Source: Rhizoclosmatium globosum
Lineage: Eukaryota > Chytridiomycota > Chytridiomycetes > Chytridiales > Chytriomycetaceae
DNA length: 64,000 bases
Direction: 5' to 3'
NCBI GenBank assembly: GCA_002104985.1
Contig: MCGO01000005.1
Location: forward strand, 248,001-312,000
In this document: piece after piece, positions 22,932-34,703 of the stretch
Layout of the letters: every line of letters starts with the position of its first letter
Position numbering within the stretch: position 1 is the stretch's first letter
Notes under the pieces: model-generated
What the model saw: only the letters and a program-made list of their open reading frames with translations
Database searches by the model: none
Told to the model about the DNA's origin: nothing
Translations under genes and position numbers: made by a program

Positions 22932-25900
22932 ATGTCAACAGCTGAAGAAGAGACAACCAGTCCCTCCGTTGCGAACGGCGTTGAAGCTACAGCAGCAGGT
23001 ACCGATTTCGACTCTTTTATTCTTGAATTCAAGGCATGAAGGGCTGCTGGAGGACGTTGGATGCGGATAAAACGAGGGCAATCTGAGCTTGATTGGTCTT
23101 GTGATCTTGGTCTACTTGCATAGCGTGCTCTATGATCATTGAACTTGATCCAATTGATCCTTTCTTGATAGTTGATGGATGGAATGACGTGAACAGTGTC
23201 CTTACTTGATTGCAGTTGTTGATTGAGACGTTTCTTCGCCTGTCCCCCCTCCTTACCTCCACGTACAGTATCTAATGCTTTAGTTTACAGTCGTTGCACC
23301 CGTTGAGAACGTGTGGAAAGTGCGCATGTCAACACTTACATTCAAGCCATCCACCCCCGAACCAGTTGATGCTCAGCCTGCAGCATCATCTCAGCAACAG
23401 CAATCTCAAACTCACCAGCACAGAAAGAAGAAAGAGAAGAAAGATGCACAAGCTGGGAGCTCGAATTCCGCAACTGACAAAGATGGTTTCATTCCAGTAA
23501 ACACCACAAAACCGCCATATTCACCTCAAACCGTACGAAAACCGAAAGTTCCAGCTCAGAAAAAGAAAAGAAAGAAGAAGCCTTGGAAATCGCCCCAGAG
23601 GCGGCTGTTGCTGTCACACCTGAAGTAGTGAAGAAAACTAGCACTGTTTCCATCTCTGGCCAGGCTGCAAAGGTATGATTGCACCAATTACTGCTCTACA
23701 ATTGCTGACTTTGGATGATATTAGATTGTTCAAACTACCACTCGAAGCGAAGTCGTTAACATTGCATCATCATCCGCTCCCATTGCACCCAGCAGTGCAT
23801 GGCCAACCCTCAATGCCTTGCCATCTTCTCAACAACCATCTTCTATTTCCTCATACCAACCAGCTCCCGTGAAAGGCGGGCCATGGGCTAAACTGGATGT
23901 TGATATTCGGTAAATGCAGCTTTATTGAACATACAGGTTGCAAAGTTAACAATGTATTTTAGGTATACCCCTCCATCCAGCGCTGGATCTAGTACGAAAA
24001 AAGGGAACGGGGACAAGAACAGACGAAAGGGTGGCGACAACGCAAAACGGAATAACCATGGAAGAGGAAAGGGCCCCGGAGCTGCTACAGCAGAATCTTC
24101 CGCTGTTTCTTCACCTTCTGCCGCACCTGGAGAAGTTTTACTTGATGGCATTGCAGCTGGTGCTGAGGATAAGAGCGATTCAGCTGCCCCTCAGACCGAT
24201 ATTTCAGCAGACTGTACCACTCTCGCTGATGGAGCTGTTGAATCAATTGCTTCTGAAGATGCTACTGTACCGATGTCGAAAGAAGAGCTTTCTCGACCCG
24301 AATCACCCGGAGTTCCACAATCTGAGCTCCAGCATCCTGGATCTCCAATGCGTCCTTTGAACGGCCGTGTTGGAAATAATAACAACTCCAATCGTGGTGT
24401 AAACAATAGCAGAGGTAGCGGCCGTGGAGGAAACAATGGTCGAGGCGGAAACAACGGAAACCGCAATTATAACAATGGATACTACAAGCGTAACATTGAT
24501 CAACAAGGACAGTTGGGTGCAAGCCAGCCATATGTCTTCAATGTTCGCCCAATGACTCCAAACCGCAACGGATTCATTCCATTAGGCGGTATTCCTGGAG
24601 TTAAAGGCCCGCTTCCAGGCCCTGGCCCAATTGATCCCAACTCTGTTGAGCTGGAAACAGTTCGTAACTGGACCAAATGGCAAATGTAAGCCACATATAT
24701 CTTGTTTGATTTTTTCTAATGTTTTCCCAGTGAGTTCTACTTCTCCATTGAGAACTTATGTCGAGACTTGTACTTCCGTTCTCACATGAACCCATTCACT
24801 GGAACTGTTCCCCTCCGTGTTATTGCTGGATTCAATCGTATTCGTTCATTTACCACTGTTGCTCGTATCAAGACTCAACAAGCCAACGCACTTGCTAACG
24901 GCGCTCCTGTTGCCGAAGCTTCCGAAGCCAGTGAAGCTGTCGAAGTTCCAACAGCTCCTTCAACACCAACGAGCGATCCAACTGACAGCCCAACTTGGAC
25001 TCTTGAATTCATTCAAAATGCACTTGCTGACTCTGACGTCGTACATATTCCGTTAGATATTCCTAATGCTGAGCTTGGAATCAGGCGGCGAGAAGGATGG
25101 GAGCAATGGGTCATTCAACCAGCACAAATGATGCCTCTTGCACCTCCTCAACAAGTGATGGGGTTCCAACCATTTCCACAGCAAGGACAGCAGCAGGTTT
25201 TTCGTCAAGGCCCCGCGGGCAACATGGGGTATGTACGTGTAATTCGTTTCAATTTTACTCCCTCTCCTTCTTTACTATATAAGTTTTGGGAGTGTGAAGT
25301 TTCAGGAAAATTTCATTACTCCTCCACATCAACCAACCTTTCTCATTCCTTTTTTTTGTCTGATCTAATCCTCTATCAACAATAGGACAGTAATGTCAAC
25401 CACCGCGGGGCTCCCCACCACAAACACCAACAGCACAACAACAACACCACCTTCTACCCCCAACAGCAACAGCAATTCATCCCATACAACACCCAACAAC
25501 AACAACAATTCATCAACCAACAACAACACAACAGTGGAATCCAACAGTCCGACAGTAGCAGCAACAGCTTCAACGCCGCCGCACTCTCCGGAGACAGCAG
25601 CAACGCAGCAGCAACAGCAACTTCGTCGCTCTAATTCCGCAACAACAAAAACTATAGAGGCGGTAGATCAGGGGGTTGGTTCTGAAGCACGGGGTGGTAA
25701 TTATGATGAGGTGAAACAAGATGATGATGGCGGGGAATGGGAGAGTGTTGTTGGGCGAAGGAGGAGTGGTTTGGCAAGAATGACAGTGTCAGATGTGTGG
25801 GAACGGAAGGGTCATTTTGATGATGAGAGGGATATTGAGGGTGAAGATGCAGATGAGTTTGTGAGAAAGGAGATTCGAGTGAGTCTTGGGGTTGGCGAAT

Positions 25901-27532
25901 ATGGAGAAAAAAAGGGGAGAGAGAGTGGAGTGAGGGCATTGTGGGTTGAAGGAGCATCCGCAGCTGATGTTGATACACCGGCGAGAGTGGAGGAAGAAGA
26001 TGAGTTGATGTTCGAGCTAGAGGAGGCGGCTGTGTTGGTTGAAAGCAAGTCTGAAGATGCGGTTGATCTGAAGGTTGGAGAGGAGTTGGACGATTGGCAA
26101 GATTTTGATGACGAGGATATTGCGGGATTGATGATTGTGGCACAACCATTCTATGAGAATGTGAACCACTCTGTGCAGTCTGGTTCTCACGAACCGTTAC
26201 CGCCTTCGTCTACTGTCAAGCCAGACTCTCGTCTTGCTCCGAGACCCTTCCACAACTTGCCTCCCCGCAAGCACAGCACTATGCCGTATGACCGACGAGA
26301 CAAGAACTCTGAAGTCACAGAAATTATCAACGAAGGGTTGTACCTGTACCAGTTGGATCTCAAGCGATCAGCCTTGAAACGTGAAGGCGGTGCAGTCTCC
26401 TCGTTGTCGTCGTCATTAGACTACTCACCTCGCAGCTCGCTCCCAACGAGAGAGAGTAATGAAAAGGTGCAAGTTGTAACCCACAATCCGTACCAGGATA
26501 CTGCAGCAGTAACAGGACAAATCTCGTCAGTTCCAACAAACACAAGTGCTTCTGCAGCAAAACCTGTAAAGATGCCAGTGCAAACAGGAGGAACCAGACA
26601 CTTTTGGGATTCCACTTCTGCTGCAAGTCCCCCAGTTGGTTGGCTTATGAGTCGTGGGGAACCTCAAACTCCTCCATTTGGTGCAACAATGGCGAGGTCC
26701 CCAATGCTCACTGGCGCACCAAGGGTGGATGTTCCATCTCGTCAACGTCATCACGCAACAGGACATGGTCACTCTTCGTCGCACTATCAATATGCTCGAG
26801 GCGATCGACGAAGTTCTGGTGCTGGATTGGCGTCAACGTCTCCAGCGTTGAAGTCGCCGTCTTTACGGGCAGAGGGAGGCTCATTCAAGTCGCCATCGTT
26901 GAAACCGGAAGGCGGCAGTCACAGCAGAAGTTACAAGGAATTCAATGCTTTCCAGCATCCGTCCTATGAATTGTTAAAGGAGAATGGGTTCATTCAGTTG
27001 AAATACTTGAAGTATCATGCAAGAGCGCTTGCAGGTTCGTTTTCCTTTCCGTTTTCGTTTTCCTTTGTCTGTATGTTTAAACTGTCATCCCAAAACAGAG
27101 CGTGATACATTAGGTCCAGGTATTTCCCCTGAAATGAACACCCTCTTCCGATTCTGGTCGCATTTCTTGCGTGAACGCTTCAATCGCAAAATGTATCTTG
27201 AATTTAAGTCCCTTGCTCTTCAAGACGCTTCGCAAAACCAGCGATATGGCTTGGAATGTCTCTTCCGGTTCTACTCGTATGGACTGGAGGCTGCATTCCG
27301 AGAAGACTTGTTCAAGGAGTTTATGGAAGTTGTGGTGATGGACTTGGAGAAGGGTGAAAAGTATGGATTGGAAAAGTTTTGGGCGTATTTGCACTACCGT
27401 AAGGATCGAGGGCGAAGGCCAGAGGTGGATGGGATGGTGCTGGAGAAGATTCGACGAGAGTTGGAGGGGTGTGGGTCTATGGAAGCGTTCAGGAAACGAC
27501 ATGGAGGTGGGGGAGTGAGTGGTAAGGAATGA
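22932..27532 (+). CDS. LARP1: La-related protein 1 (LARP1) homologue
   Basis: RNA-binding regulator of 5'TOP mRNAs downstream of TORC1 (known for animal LARP1). Exons 22932-22998, 23291-23672, 23725-23909, 23963-24685, 24731-25228, 25386-27034 and 27099-27532. The La motif is split by an intron and reads [19 protein letters not shown], followed by FNRIRSFT. Upstream are basic, Ser/Pro-rich and RGG/GN-rich stretches (24360-24480). The C-terminal DM15 cap-binding region is clear: [21 protein letters not shown], then [11 protein letters not shown] and [17 protein letters not shown]. The second exon needs one extra base near 23560-23569 (A5 then A4 runs) to stay in frame from the KVPAQKK side to the [10 protein letters not shown] side. 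The sixth exon can be entered in two frames; see findings. Confidence 0.9.
25400..25625 (+). repeat. CAA/CAC-rich low-complexity tract inside LARP1
   Basis: Dense CAA, CAC, AAC and AGC triplets. One frame reads Thr/Asn/Ser-rich, the other reads Gln/Asn-rich with His and Tyr, and both are open for about 245 bases. Such tracts slip easily and are prone to length variation. Confidence 0.7.
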
Positions 27533-27718
27533 TTTTGTTGAGTGATTGGGATTATGATGTTCGTTTTCTTTTTCTTTCTTATTACTTTTGTTTTGTTGGA
27601 TTTGGATAATCTGTTATTGCGTTATGAGGAAGTATTTTTTTGATTCCACTGTGTTATTATTTGAAAAAAAGAAACAAAAAAGGGTTGTATGAGTGGAACG
27701 TAAAAGAGTTTATTTGAT

Positions 27719-28668
27719 TTAGTAAGGTTTGAATTTACGGGTTGCCTTAAGTTTTTCAATCCGTTTCTTGTCTTCCTCAAACTTATTACGGAGTTCCACA
27801 AGTTCTGAATGAGGTTGTTGATTAGTATGGTTGATAGAGCGGTGTAAAACGTGAGGAGGGAAAGCATTTGAGGAATATGATGAATGGCTCCCAAGATATT
27901 AACAAATACCATTGCCCATTCTTTGATTTGATCAAAATGCGCGTCTCTCACTCGAGTATAGCTTATGACAGGTATTGAATAGTACTCACGATTCCTCTTT
28001 GATTCTCGCATCTGGAATCGATAGAAATCGACATGTTCAATCTTCTTTGGCTTCTTTTTCCTGTTTCCACCTTCCGTTTCGTCTTTTGAATCATCCGCCT
28101 TCTTTGCTTGTTTGTGAGCACCCACAAGAATGAATCCATCCTCATCAGGCTCCGCACGCCTCCTAGCCAACTCCTTCTGGCGTTCATTTTGCAAGTGATC
28201 ATATTGACGCATGTATTCATTCGCTTGTTGCTGCAGCGTAGCAAGGGGAGGGTGGTTGTGCACGAATAGTTTGATCCACTTTTCGAGGCCAATGAGGTGA
28301 GGAGCGATGGCAGCGCTTTGAGTGTCTGCTGCATCATCTACTTCTGCGGACCAGACACGGCGACGGGAACGCATCTGTTCGGCACGCAAGAGAGACTCCG
28401 GGTCCTCAAAGACAACGTGGGCAGCACGGCGGGACAGGGAAACCGAGGCAATTGGGCCGCAGCGACGGAAGAGACGGCGCACGTGGGCCTCTGACGCGTC
28501 GACGGGGACATTGGCAACAAAGAGAGTGCGATCGGTTGGGTGCTCGTCGTCGTCGGTTGAGCCCGAGTGGCGCTTGAAGAGCAGCGTGTGTGTCGCGGTT
28601 CCAACTGAGACGGGGAGCACGTGGAAGCCAGCCTGGACGGCGAGAAGTGGTGCCTTGGTGTCGGCCAT
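27719..28668 (-). CDS. RRP7: Ribosomal RNA-processing protein 7
   Basis: Small-subunit (SSU) processome factor needed for 18S rRNA maturation in the nucleolus. Two exons, 28668-27990 and 27804-27719 (minus strand), separated by a 185-nt intron; 254 residues. An RRM lies near residues 40-100 (TLFVANVPVDASEAHVRRLF, then SVSLS and AHVVFEDPES). The C-terminal Rrp7 domain follows, with DEDGFILVG, DFYRFQMRESKR and a terminal basic helix ending in FKPY, as in the family. The intron could be misread as coding because its frame stays open. It shares a 102-bp promoter region with the CEP120-like gene. Confidence 0.92.
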
Positions 28669-28770
28669 TGGATGTTGGCTGGTTGGTTGGTTGGTTGTTG
28701 AACGGAAAAGAAAGAAAGAAAGAAAAGAAGAAAGAAAAAGACATTTGGAAAACAAAACAAACACGTCCGA
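28669..28770. promoter_or_regulatory. Divergent promoter, RRP7 / CEP120-like
   Basis: Only 102 bp separate the two start codons. The strand shows a GAAA/GAAAG microsatellite-like run (about 28705-28740) next to a GGTTG repeat (28678-28698). Both promoters must overlap here. Confidence 0.5.
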
Positions 28771-31700
28771 ATGACCTCTGCAAACCAGACGTACACTGTC
28801 TTGGTCACCGTGCGCGAAGGTCTGCATCGCTTTTAATTAGTATTAGGATTAGTATTCCGTATTAAAACAACAGTGAAGGACGGCACTTCCACGCAGGCGG
28901 CCTCTTTAATCCCGCAACAACAAAGCTCTACATCCAATGCCGCTTCAACAACGAAATCCTCACAACTGATCCAACGCCCTTCTCGCACGACCCGGTCTGG
29001 GACACGGACCTTGCCTGGGACATCCAGCACAAACCACTCGCATTCCTCAGAACTCAACGCGCTAAACTCAAGATTGTCTGCTTCGCCATCGACAACCACA
29101 ACAAGCGCACTCAAGTGGGCTATGTCATGCTTGATCTAAGGTGCGGATCTGCGAACAATGTGCCACATTGCTGATATTCTATCCGCCAGGACTGCTTCTT
29201 CAACGGCAAACCCAAAATGGAACGCCGATCCAGATGTTGAAAAAGACGCGGCTTGGGGCTGGTACCCTCTCGTCAACGTGTTATCTGGAACGAACGTAAA
29301 GACTGTCTTTCGCCCTGAACTTAAGCTAGCCTTCTCTGTGGCTGTCAAAACACACGAGCATCCAACCTCAAATTCGTCACAAAGTTGGGACCGTGTTGCT
29401 CAGTTACCGACCCAAAAGTCTCTTCAGTCTTTGAAAAAGATGCGCAACGCATCATCCCCGAAACCTGTTCTTCTAACCTCTCCCAAAGCCATCCGTGTAC
29501 AACTCTTCCCTGACAGGTGCGTTGTTGATTCCATTCAACGCCTGTTATTTCACTAATATTAAACTATAAATCAAGTGGCCGAACATCTCCGGTGCAAATC
29601 CAGCAAAACCAAAATCAAACCCTGTTTACAACTTCATCTGGAATACCCATCGAACTTACTCCAACCGGCTGCTATCAAATAGGATTCAACGGTCCCAATT
29701 GGTTACTCAATTTCACTATTGCGTTCGCGGAGAACCTGACACTTCTCGCCCCACCCACTAAATCTGACAAAGGAGAAACTTCATCAGAAGATGAAGAAGC
29801 GCTGGCGGGATACTACTTCAGCTATTCGTTCTTAGGAAACACTATAACAACAACACCTTTTCAAGACTTGGAAAAGCCAATCTTCCCATCTGAACGTATT
29901 AGCTTCCGTATTCGCGCTTCTGACCAAGATTTGGCCCAGTTTTTAACTGATGTTGAAGTTCTTGTTGTCTGTTTCTGTGATGCGACTAAGGACGGAGCTG
30001 TGCTTGGTTTCTCGGAGGTGGCTTTTGCTGGAATTATGGAGGAAGGAGCCGAAGATGATGGAGGCATTGGAGTCATTTCTGCTTCAGTTGGGGGAGCTGG
30101 CGGTGGCGGTGCAGGAAGTGGAGCCCTTACCTCGCGCCCTCAGTCTCCCGATGCGGATCGCGTTTTTCGAAGTTCAACGACAAGATCGGTTATGACTCGA
30201 AAGAAGGAGTCGCGTGTTTTGGAAAAGGTTGTCCCTTTCTACGACGCACGAAGAGAGCTGCCAGTTTCTGCAGAGGGCAAAGTTGCGGGACTGGGTATTT
30301 CTGTGATGGTTACACCAGATTTGCAGACTGATTTGGTGGAGGCAGAGAATGGAGGGCCACAGCAAGCTCTATTAGGGGAGGAAGAACCAGTACACGACGA
30401 TGCTGAGAATTTGCAAGAAGCGGAAGAGTATGGAGAGCAAGAATTTGAAGAGTATGATCAGGTTGAGACTGTCAATTCACCAAAAATGGTTCAGAGGAGA
30501 GCTGTGTCCCCCGAGAGAATGGAGTCACCAGACCTATACACAGATGTACCCCAACCACAATCTCAACCTACCCAACTGAAGCCTGTAGAACGGCCTGTTC
30601 CAGCTCAACGTGTACAGCAGCAGCAATCACAGGCCGCTCAGGATGCTCAGTTTACACCTCAACCCATTGTGAAAGGGAATCCATGGCATCAATACAGGTT
30701 TTCGATAGATTTACGCTCACTGCGTGGATTAGATCCCGCCCATGGACCCGTCTTTCTCCGCTATACGTATCTTCCATTTGGATCAACAGCTCCAATTTCA
30801 ACACACCCACCTGTGAAGCCTACAACACCAAACGCTACAAGTTCAACTAACCCACAACCTCAGTCAACGCTTGAAATGCCCCATTCGTTTTGTGCATTTG
30901 AATTTGTTATGGGGCAAGAGCGACTGTTGACCTATCTCGAAGCAGTTCCTCTCACTATTGAGCTCTGGTGTCTTCCAGATAAATATAGCAAGGAGGTTCG
31001 AATTGGTCTTGCAACTGTGGATTTATCCATTGTGACTACCAAGGAATTGAAACAGCTGACAGATCCCACACCCGTTACACTTCAAAGCACAGACGTACAA
31101 GTTCCCATTGTAGCATCCACACCTGCCGATCCAACGTCTCCCACAAAACGTGACAAAATTGTGAAGATTGCAGACCTGCGTATCGTACTTTCGTTGGAAG
31201 ATTTTGGGCCTCTCCAAGATTCTGAGCTTTTGGCCCAACAAATACCATCGCACTCAGCAACACCACTTCCAACCGCAAATTTTCAGCAACAACAGCAAAA
31301 CGATGGATACTCTCACCTCCCCCGCGGTCCATCCCCTACATTCACCAAAACAACTCAACTTCCACCACCCTCCTCACCAACTCCATCGACAACAGCTTCC
31401 TCCCTCCACGAAACACAAGAGTACCGTGCAGCCCTCGAAATAGCACTCTGGAAAAAGGAACAAATGCATAAATTCAAACAACACCTCCACTCCCTCGAAC
31501 AAAACCTCCTCAACCGCCTCACAACCGAATTCCAAACCCGCGACGCAGAACGCACACGTCTCGTCCAGCAACGCGTCACATCCCTTGAAGTCCTTGAATC
31601 AACGGCGCGCGAAGTCCTTCAAGGCCTTGAGAAGCGGGAAGCCGGGGTATCCAAAGCCGAGGAAGACCTTCGACGACGGCGGGAGGAAGTTGAGCGGTAC

Positions 31701-32513
31701 TTCGCGCGGAAGGAGGAAGAAGTCGGGGACGTTTCGCGGAGGCTTTCGGAGGAGTTTCGGGCGAGGGTTGAGTTGGAGCGGGTTAAGACTCTTGAAGCTG
31801 AAGCAGGCCGTGTGCGGGCTGTGCGGGAGCGGGATGAATGGGAGGGAAAGTTTCGGAAGTTGGAGGGGGAGTTTGAAGTGTTTCGGGGACGGGTTATGGA
31901 AGGGAAAGTGGGTGGGTTTGGGGTGACGCCTGTTGAAGTTGGGGAGGCTGCTGTTTCGGCCATTAAACGGGAACTGGGGAATGTGATGGCTGCGAATGCG
32001 GCGACGGAGAGGAGGGCCGAGGCTTTGGAGGCTAGTAAACGGCATTATAAGGCGCAGTGGGTTCGTGCGTTGCGTGATTTGGCGAAAGTGAAGAAGCAAT
32101 TGCAAGGCGAGATTGAGGATCGGTTGAGGCGGAGTCAGAAGGAGTTGGATAGTGTCAAGTTGCGGTTGTTGGCGAAGGAGGAGATGGGAAGTATGGAGAA
32201 TGAACGAAAAGTTGTGGAAGGAATGAAGCGAGAGATTGCGTCGTTGAAAGCTGGGGCTGGTGCTATAAGAGAGGAACGGGTTGACAAAGTCATGTCCATG
32301 GAGGCAAGATTTACGGCAGAGGGAGGTTCTTCAGCAACGGCACCATTACAAGAAAGTCAGAAGCAGAATTTGGATCCACGTATTCTTGCTGAAGTGGACA
32401 GGCTTGTCAAGGAGCGCGACTCATTAGTCAACACGGGTATATATAACCGGGAAGACAGACTGATTCGGGAGTTGGATACACGTATTGGAAATCTGTTACG
32501 AGCTCGCGCATAA
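28771..32513 (+). CDS. CEP120: CEP120-like centriolar protein
   Basis: Centriole assembly/elongation protein in ciliated eukaryotes. Exons 28771-28819, 28879-29140, 29190-29516 and 29576-32513 give 1191 residues. Three C2-like regions can be followed: residues 8-140 (TVREGRHF, LAWDIQHKPLAFLRTQR, VGYVMLDLRTA), about 230-330 (CYQIGFNGPNWLLNFTIAF, YYFSYSFLGN), and about 580-760 (RFSIDLRSLRGL, LRYTYLPFGSTAPI, SFCAFEF). Residues about 830-1190 are a long coiled coil with many Arg/Glu heptads. The order and signature residues match animal CEP120 closely, so the call is firm. Its presence implies that the organism builds basal bodies. Start: the only ATG-containing upstream exon that joins in phase (leftover base at 28819). 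Confidence 0.9.
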
Positions 32514-32590
32514 TCAAATAGAATTCTTTGTTTTTATTTTATGGCAACAGAATATGAAAAAGAAAAGACGGGTGATTGCAAAAAAACAGA

Positions 32591-34243
32591 TCAGCTGGGG
32601 GCTGTGTCGACGACGGGCTTATAAAGAATGGTTGTTACGTACTGTATATCGATTGGGTTAGCAAAAACCCTGATTCATGAAAAAAGAATACCTTTTGCTT
32701 GTATCTGGTTGTGGTACTCAAAGCCATGACTCCATCTCGAATGCTACAGGCATAGAGATGATTCAGTGTCACACCACTTGGAACAGGCAAGATCAGATTA
32801 TCATCACGATGCGAGGTGACTGGAACGGGTGCATTTAAGAATACTTTTTCCAAATGGGGTGGGAGGTCAGGTGGTGGTTCTCGCGGCAGAGGGGGTGGAT
32901 TTGCATTTGGTGGAGTTGGTTGGTTTTGGTGTTCAAGATGCCAAGAGAGATAAGTTGGAATTTCAGATGCATAAGATGATTCCGGCGATTCTCCAAGAGG
33001 TGTGTGAATGGTATCTTTTCGGTTATGTAAATATGCAAGATGAGAATTCTGTGTGACAAGGATTACCATCATGGGCAAGGTTATCAAAGCCATCGTGAAT
33101 CTGATCTCCAAACTCGTCCATAACTTCCAAATAGTTGACAAGGTTTCCTTCTGAGTCCGAAGCGATGGGTAAATCTTCTGAGCACTTCCATTCATCGTCA
33201 ACAATAAATTTGAATCGATGCGTGTCACCCGCAGGCATGTCGATGACAGTAGAGAAATCGGTTTTGCTAAATGTGGAGTAGGTTGAATGGTTCGTTTCAT
33301 GTACGATAGAGTTGTGCATATGATTCGTTTGACTCCCTCTCCCCGAATTTTCATATGACTCCGTCAATTAAGCACCATCCCTTCCTGATATGATACGAAT
33401 CTCAATGTTTTGTTTCGGCCAACAGATTCTTCCATCCTCATGTTTCGACAACATAAACACAAAACACTAAGCACCAACCTCTTTGTCAATCGAATCTTTT
33501 GCCTCCAGTTGTTGAAAGTACCAGTAATATGAACGACACGGCCTCCACCAGTCCAAGAAACCATGACAGGAATGACGGACTTATCATCCCGAGATTGCGA
33601 CAGAGGCACAAGGGGAGCGATACCGGTAGCACCATAGTTATGGACAATGCGCGCAGAATTCAAGTAAGGTTTCTCTGACAGTTCCTTATTGATTGCAACC
33701 AGTTGAGCATCTGTGAGTTTTGTCGGGGACGCACGACCTGATTCTGTTGACGCACGTGGTGGAGCAGGGTCAGTAGAAGAGATTGAGAGTTTCGTTACGG
33801 CGGCAGTTGTGTTTTTGAGTGAGTTTAGCCAGCCTGAGTTAGTTGATGGGGCGGAGGAGGCAGCGGCGGGGGCAGCGAAGCGAGGCTGTTCACGCAGGGG
33901 AACCGGGTATCGACTACTTCAAATCACGTTCGAAGTATCGGGTTATCGCAGATAGTTTTAGTAAGTAGTTTTTTGATAGTTGCAGTTAGCGAACGGGGCA
34001 ATGCGATGGCTGACACACGGCCACTCACGCTGAAGCCGGCGACGGCGATGACGAATTCGCCGAAGCGCGGGCAATTGAGATTGGCCGGGCGGCGGAAGTC
34101 GACGCCGAATTCGAAGCCGAACTTGAAGTTGCCTCGCTTTGAATCGGCGGTGGCGGTGGCGCGACGCTGCTTCGTCGGCGGCCACGTGGCGCACTTTGTT
34201 GCGGGTCGTCGAAGGCGTCTTCGGCGGATGGTGCGTTGCCCAT
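32591..34243 (-). CDS. AMPK/SNF1 complex beta subunit (GAL83/SIP-type)
   Basis: Scaffold subunit of the energy-sensing AMPK/SNF1 kinase. Exons in transcription order: 34243-34029, 33916-33479, 33263-33067, 33014-32692 and 32641-32591; 407 residues. It starts MGNAPSAE, a typical N-myristoylation signal. Residues 1-150 are Ser/Pro/Ala-rich. The carbohydrate-binding CBM48 module reads VHITGTFNNW, then VIDMPAGDTHRFKFIVDDEW. The C-terminal ASC domain reads LPPHLEKVFLN, LNHLYACSIRDGVMAL and VTTILYKP, and binds the alpha and gamma subunits in known members. The 215-nt intron inside CBM48 stays open in one frame, which hides it. It is convergent with the CEP120-like gene (77 bp apart). Confidence 0.93.
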
Positions 34244-34703
34244 TTGGATACTTGGATGGGTGTTTGTTTTGCTTCAAAGAACAAGAAAGTCATCAGGAAA
34301 CTGCAGATATGCCTAAATATTAATAAAAATGTATGGAAATGTATTCTTATGGAGCTTATGTAAAACATGCGACCCCCCCCTGATTTCAATACCTGCCAAA
34401 TTTGACATACGCGTTCTAATGCGTGACAAATGTTGCAAATGCATGAGCAAGGCATTACTAATAGATTAGTGACAATACAAAGAAGGCCTTAGAATAAGAA
34501 GAATGAGTGGGGCATAACACTTATAAGAAATACATTTCCAATGTATTTGCAATGCATTCAGTATTCCAGCCCAACATAAGTCTCTATTTCTAATCTGCTT
34601 GAATATCTTACAATATGCACATAATGTGGGATAATAATGTTTATTTTTGGCTTGCATTTTGAGCCAGAAAGGATATGAAACGAAAGGATATAACAACAAT
34701 GCA
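34244..34703. other. Intergenic; AMPK beta promoter and left flank of the transposon
   Basis: AT-rich, with a C8 run (34373-34380). The AMPK beta promoter should lie in the first 100-200 bases. From about 34430 on there are short motifs that recur, mostly inverted, at the far side of the transposase gene: CAAATGCATGA at 34436-34446 and AAATACATTTC at 34528-34538. No gene is seen. Confidence 0.5.

Noticed and set aside
27805..27989. Extension of RRP7 through its intron to give a 400-residue protein
   Set aside because: Splicing 185 nt restores the typical basic C-terminus ending FKPY; the read-through sequence is hydrophobic and atypical.
33020..33070. 18-nt micro-intron in AMPK beta
   Set aside because: A normal 52-nt intron (33015-33066) explains the junction in phase.
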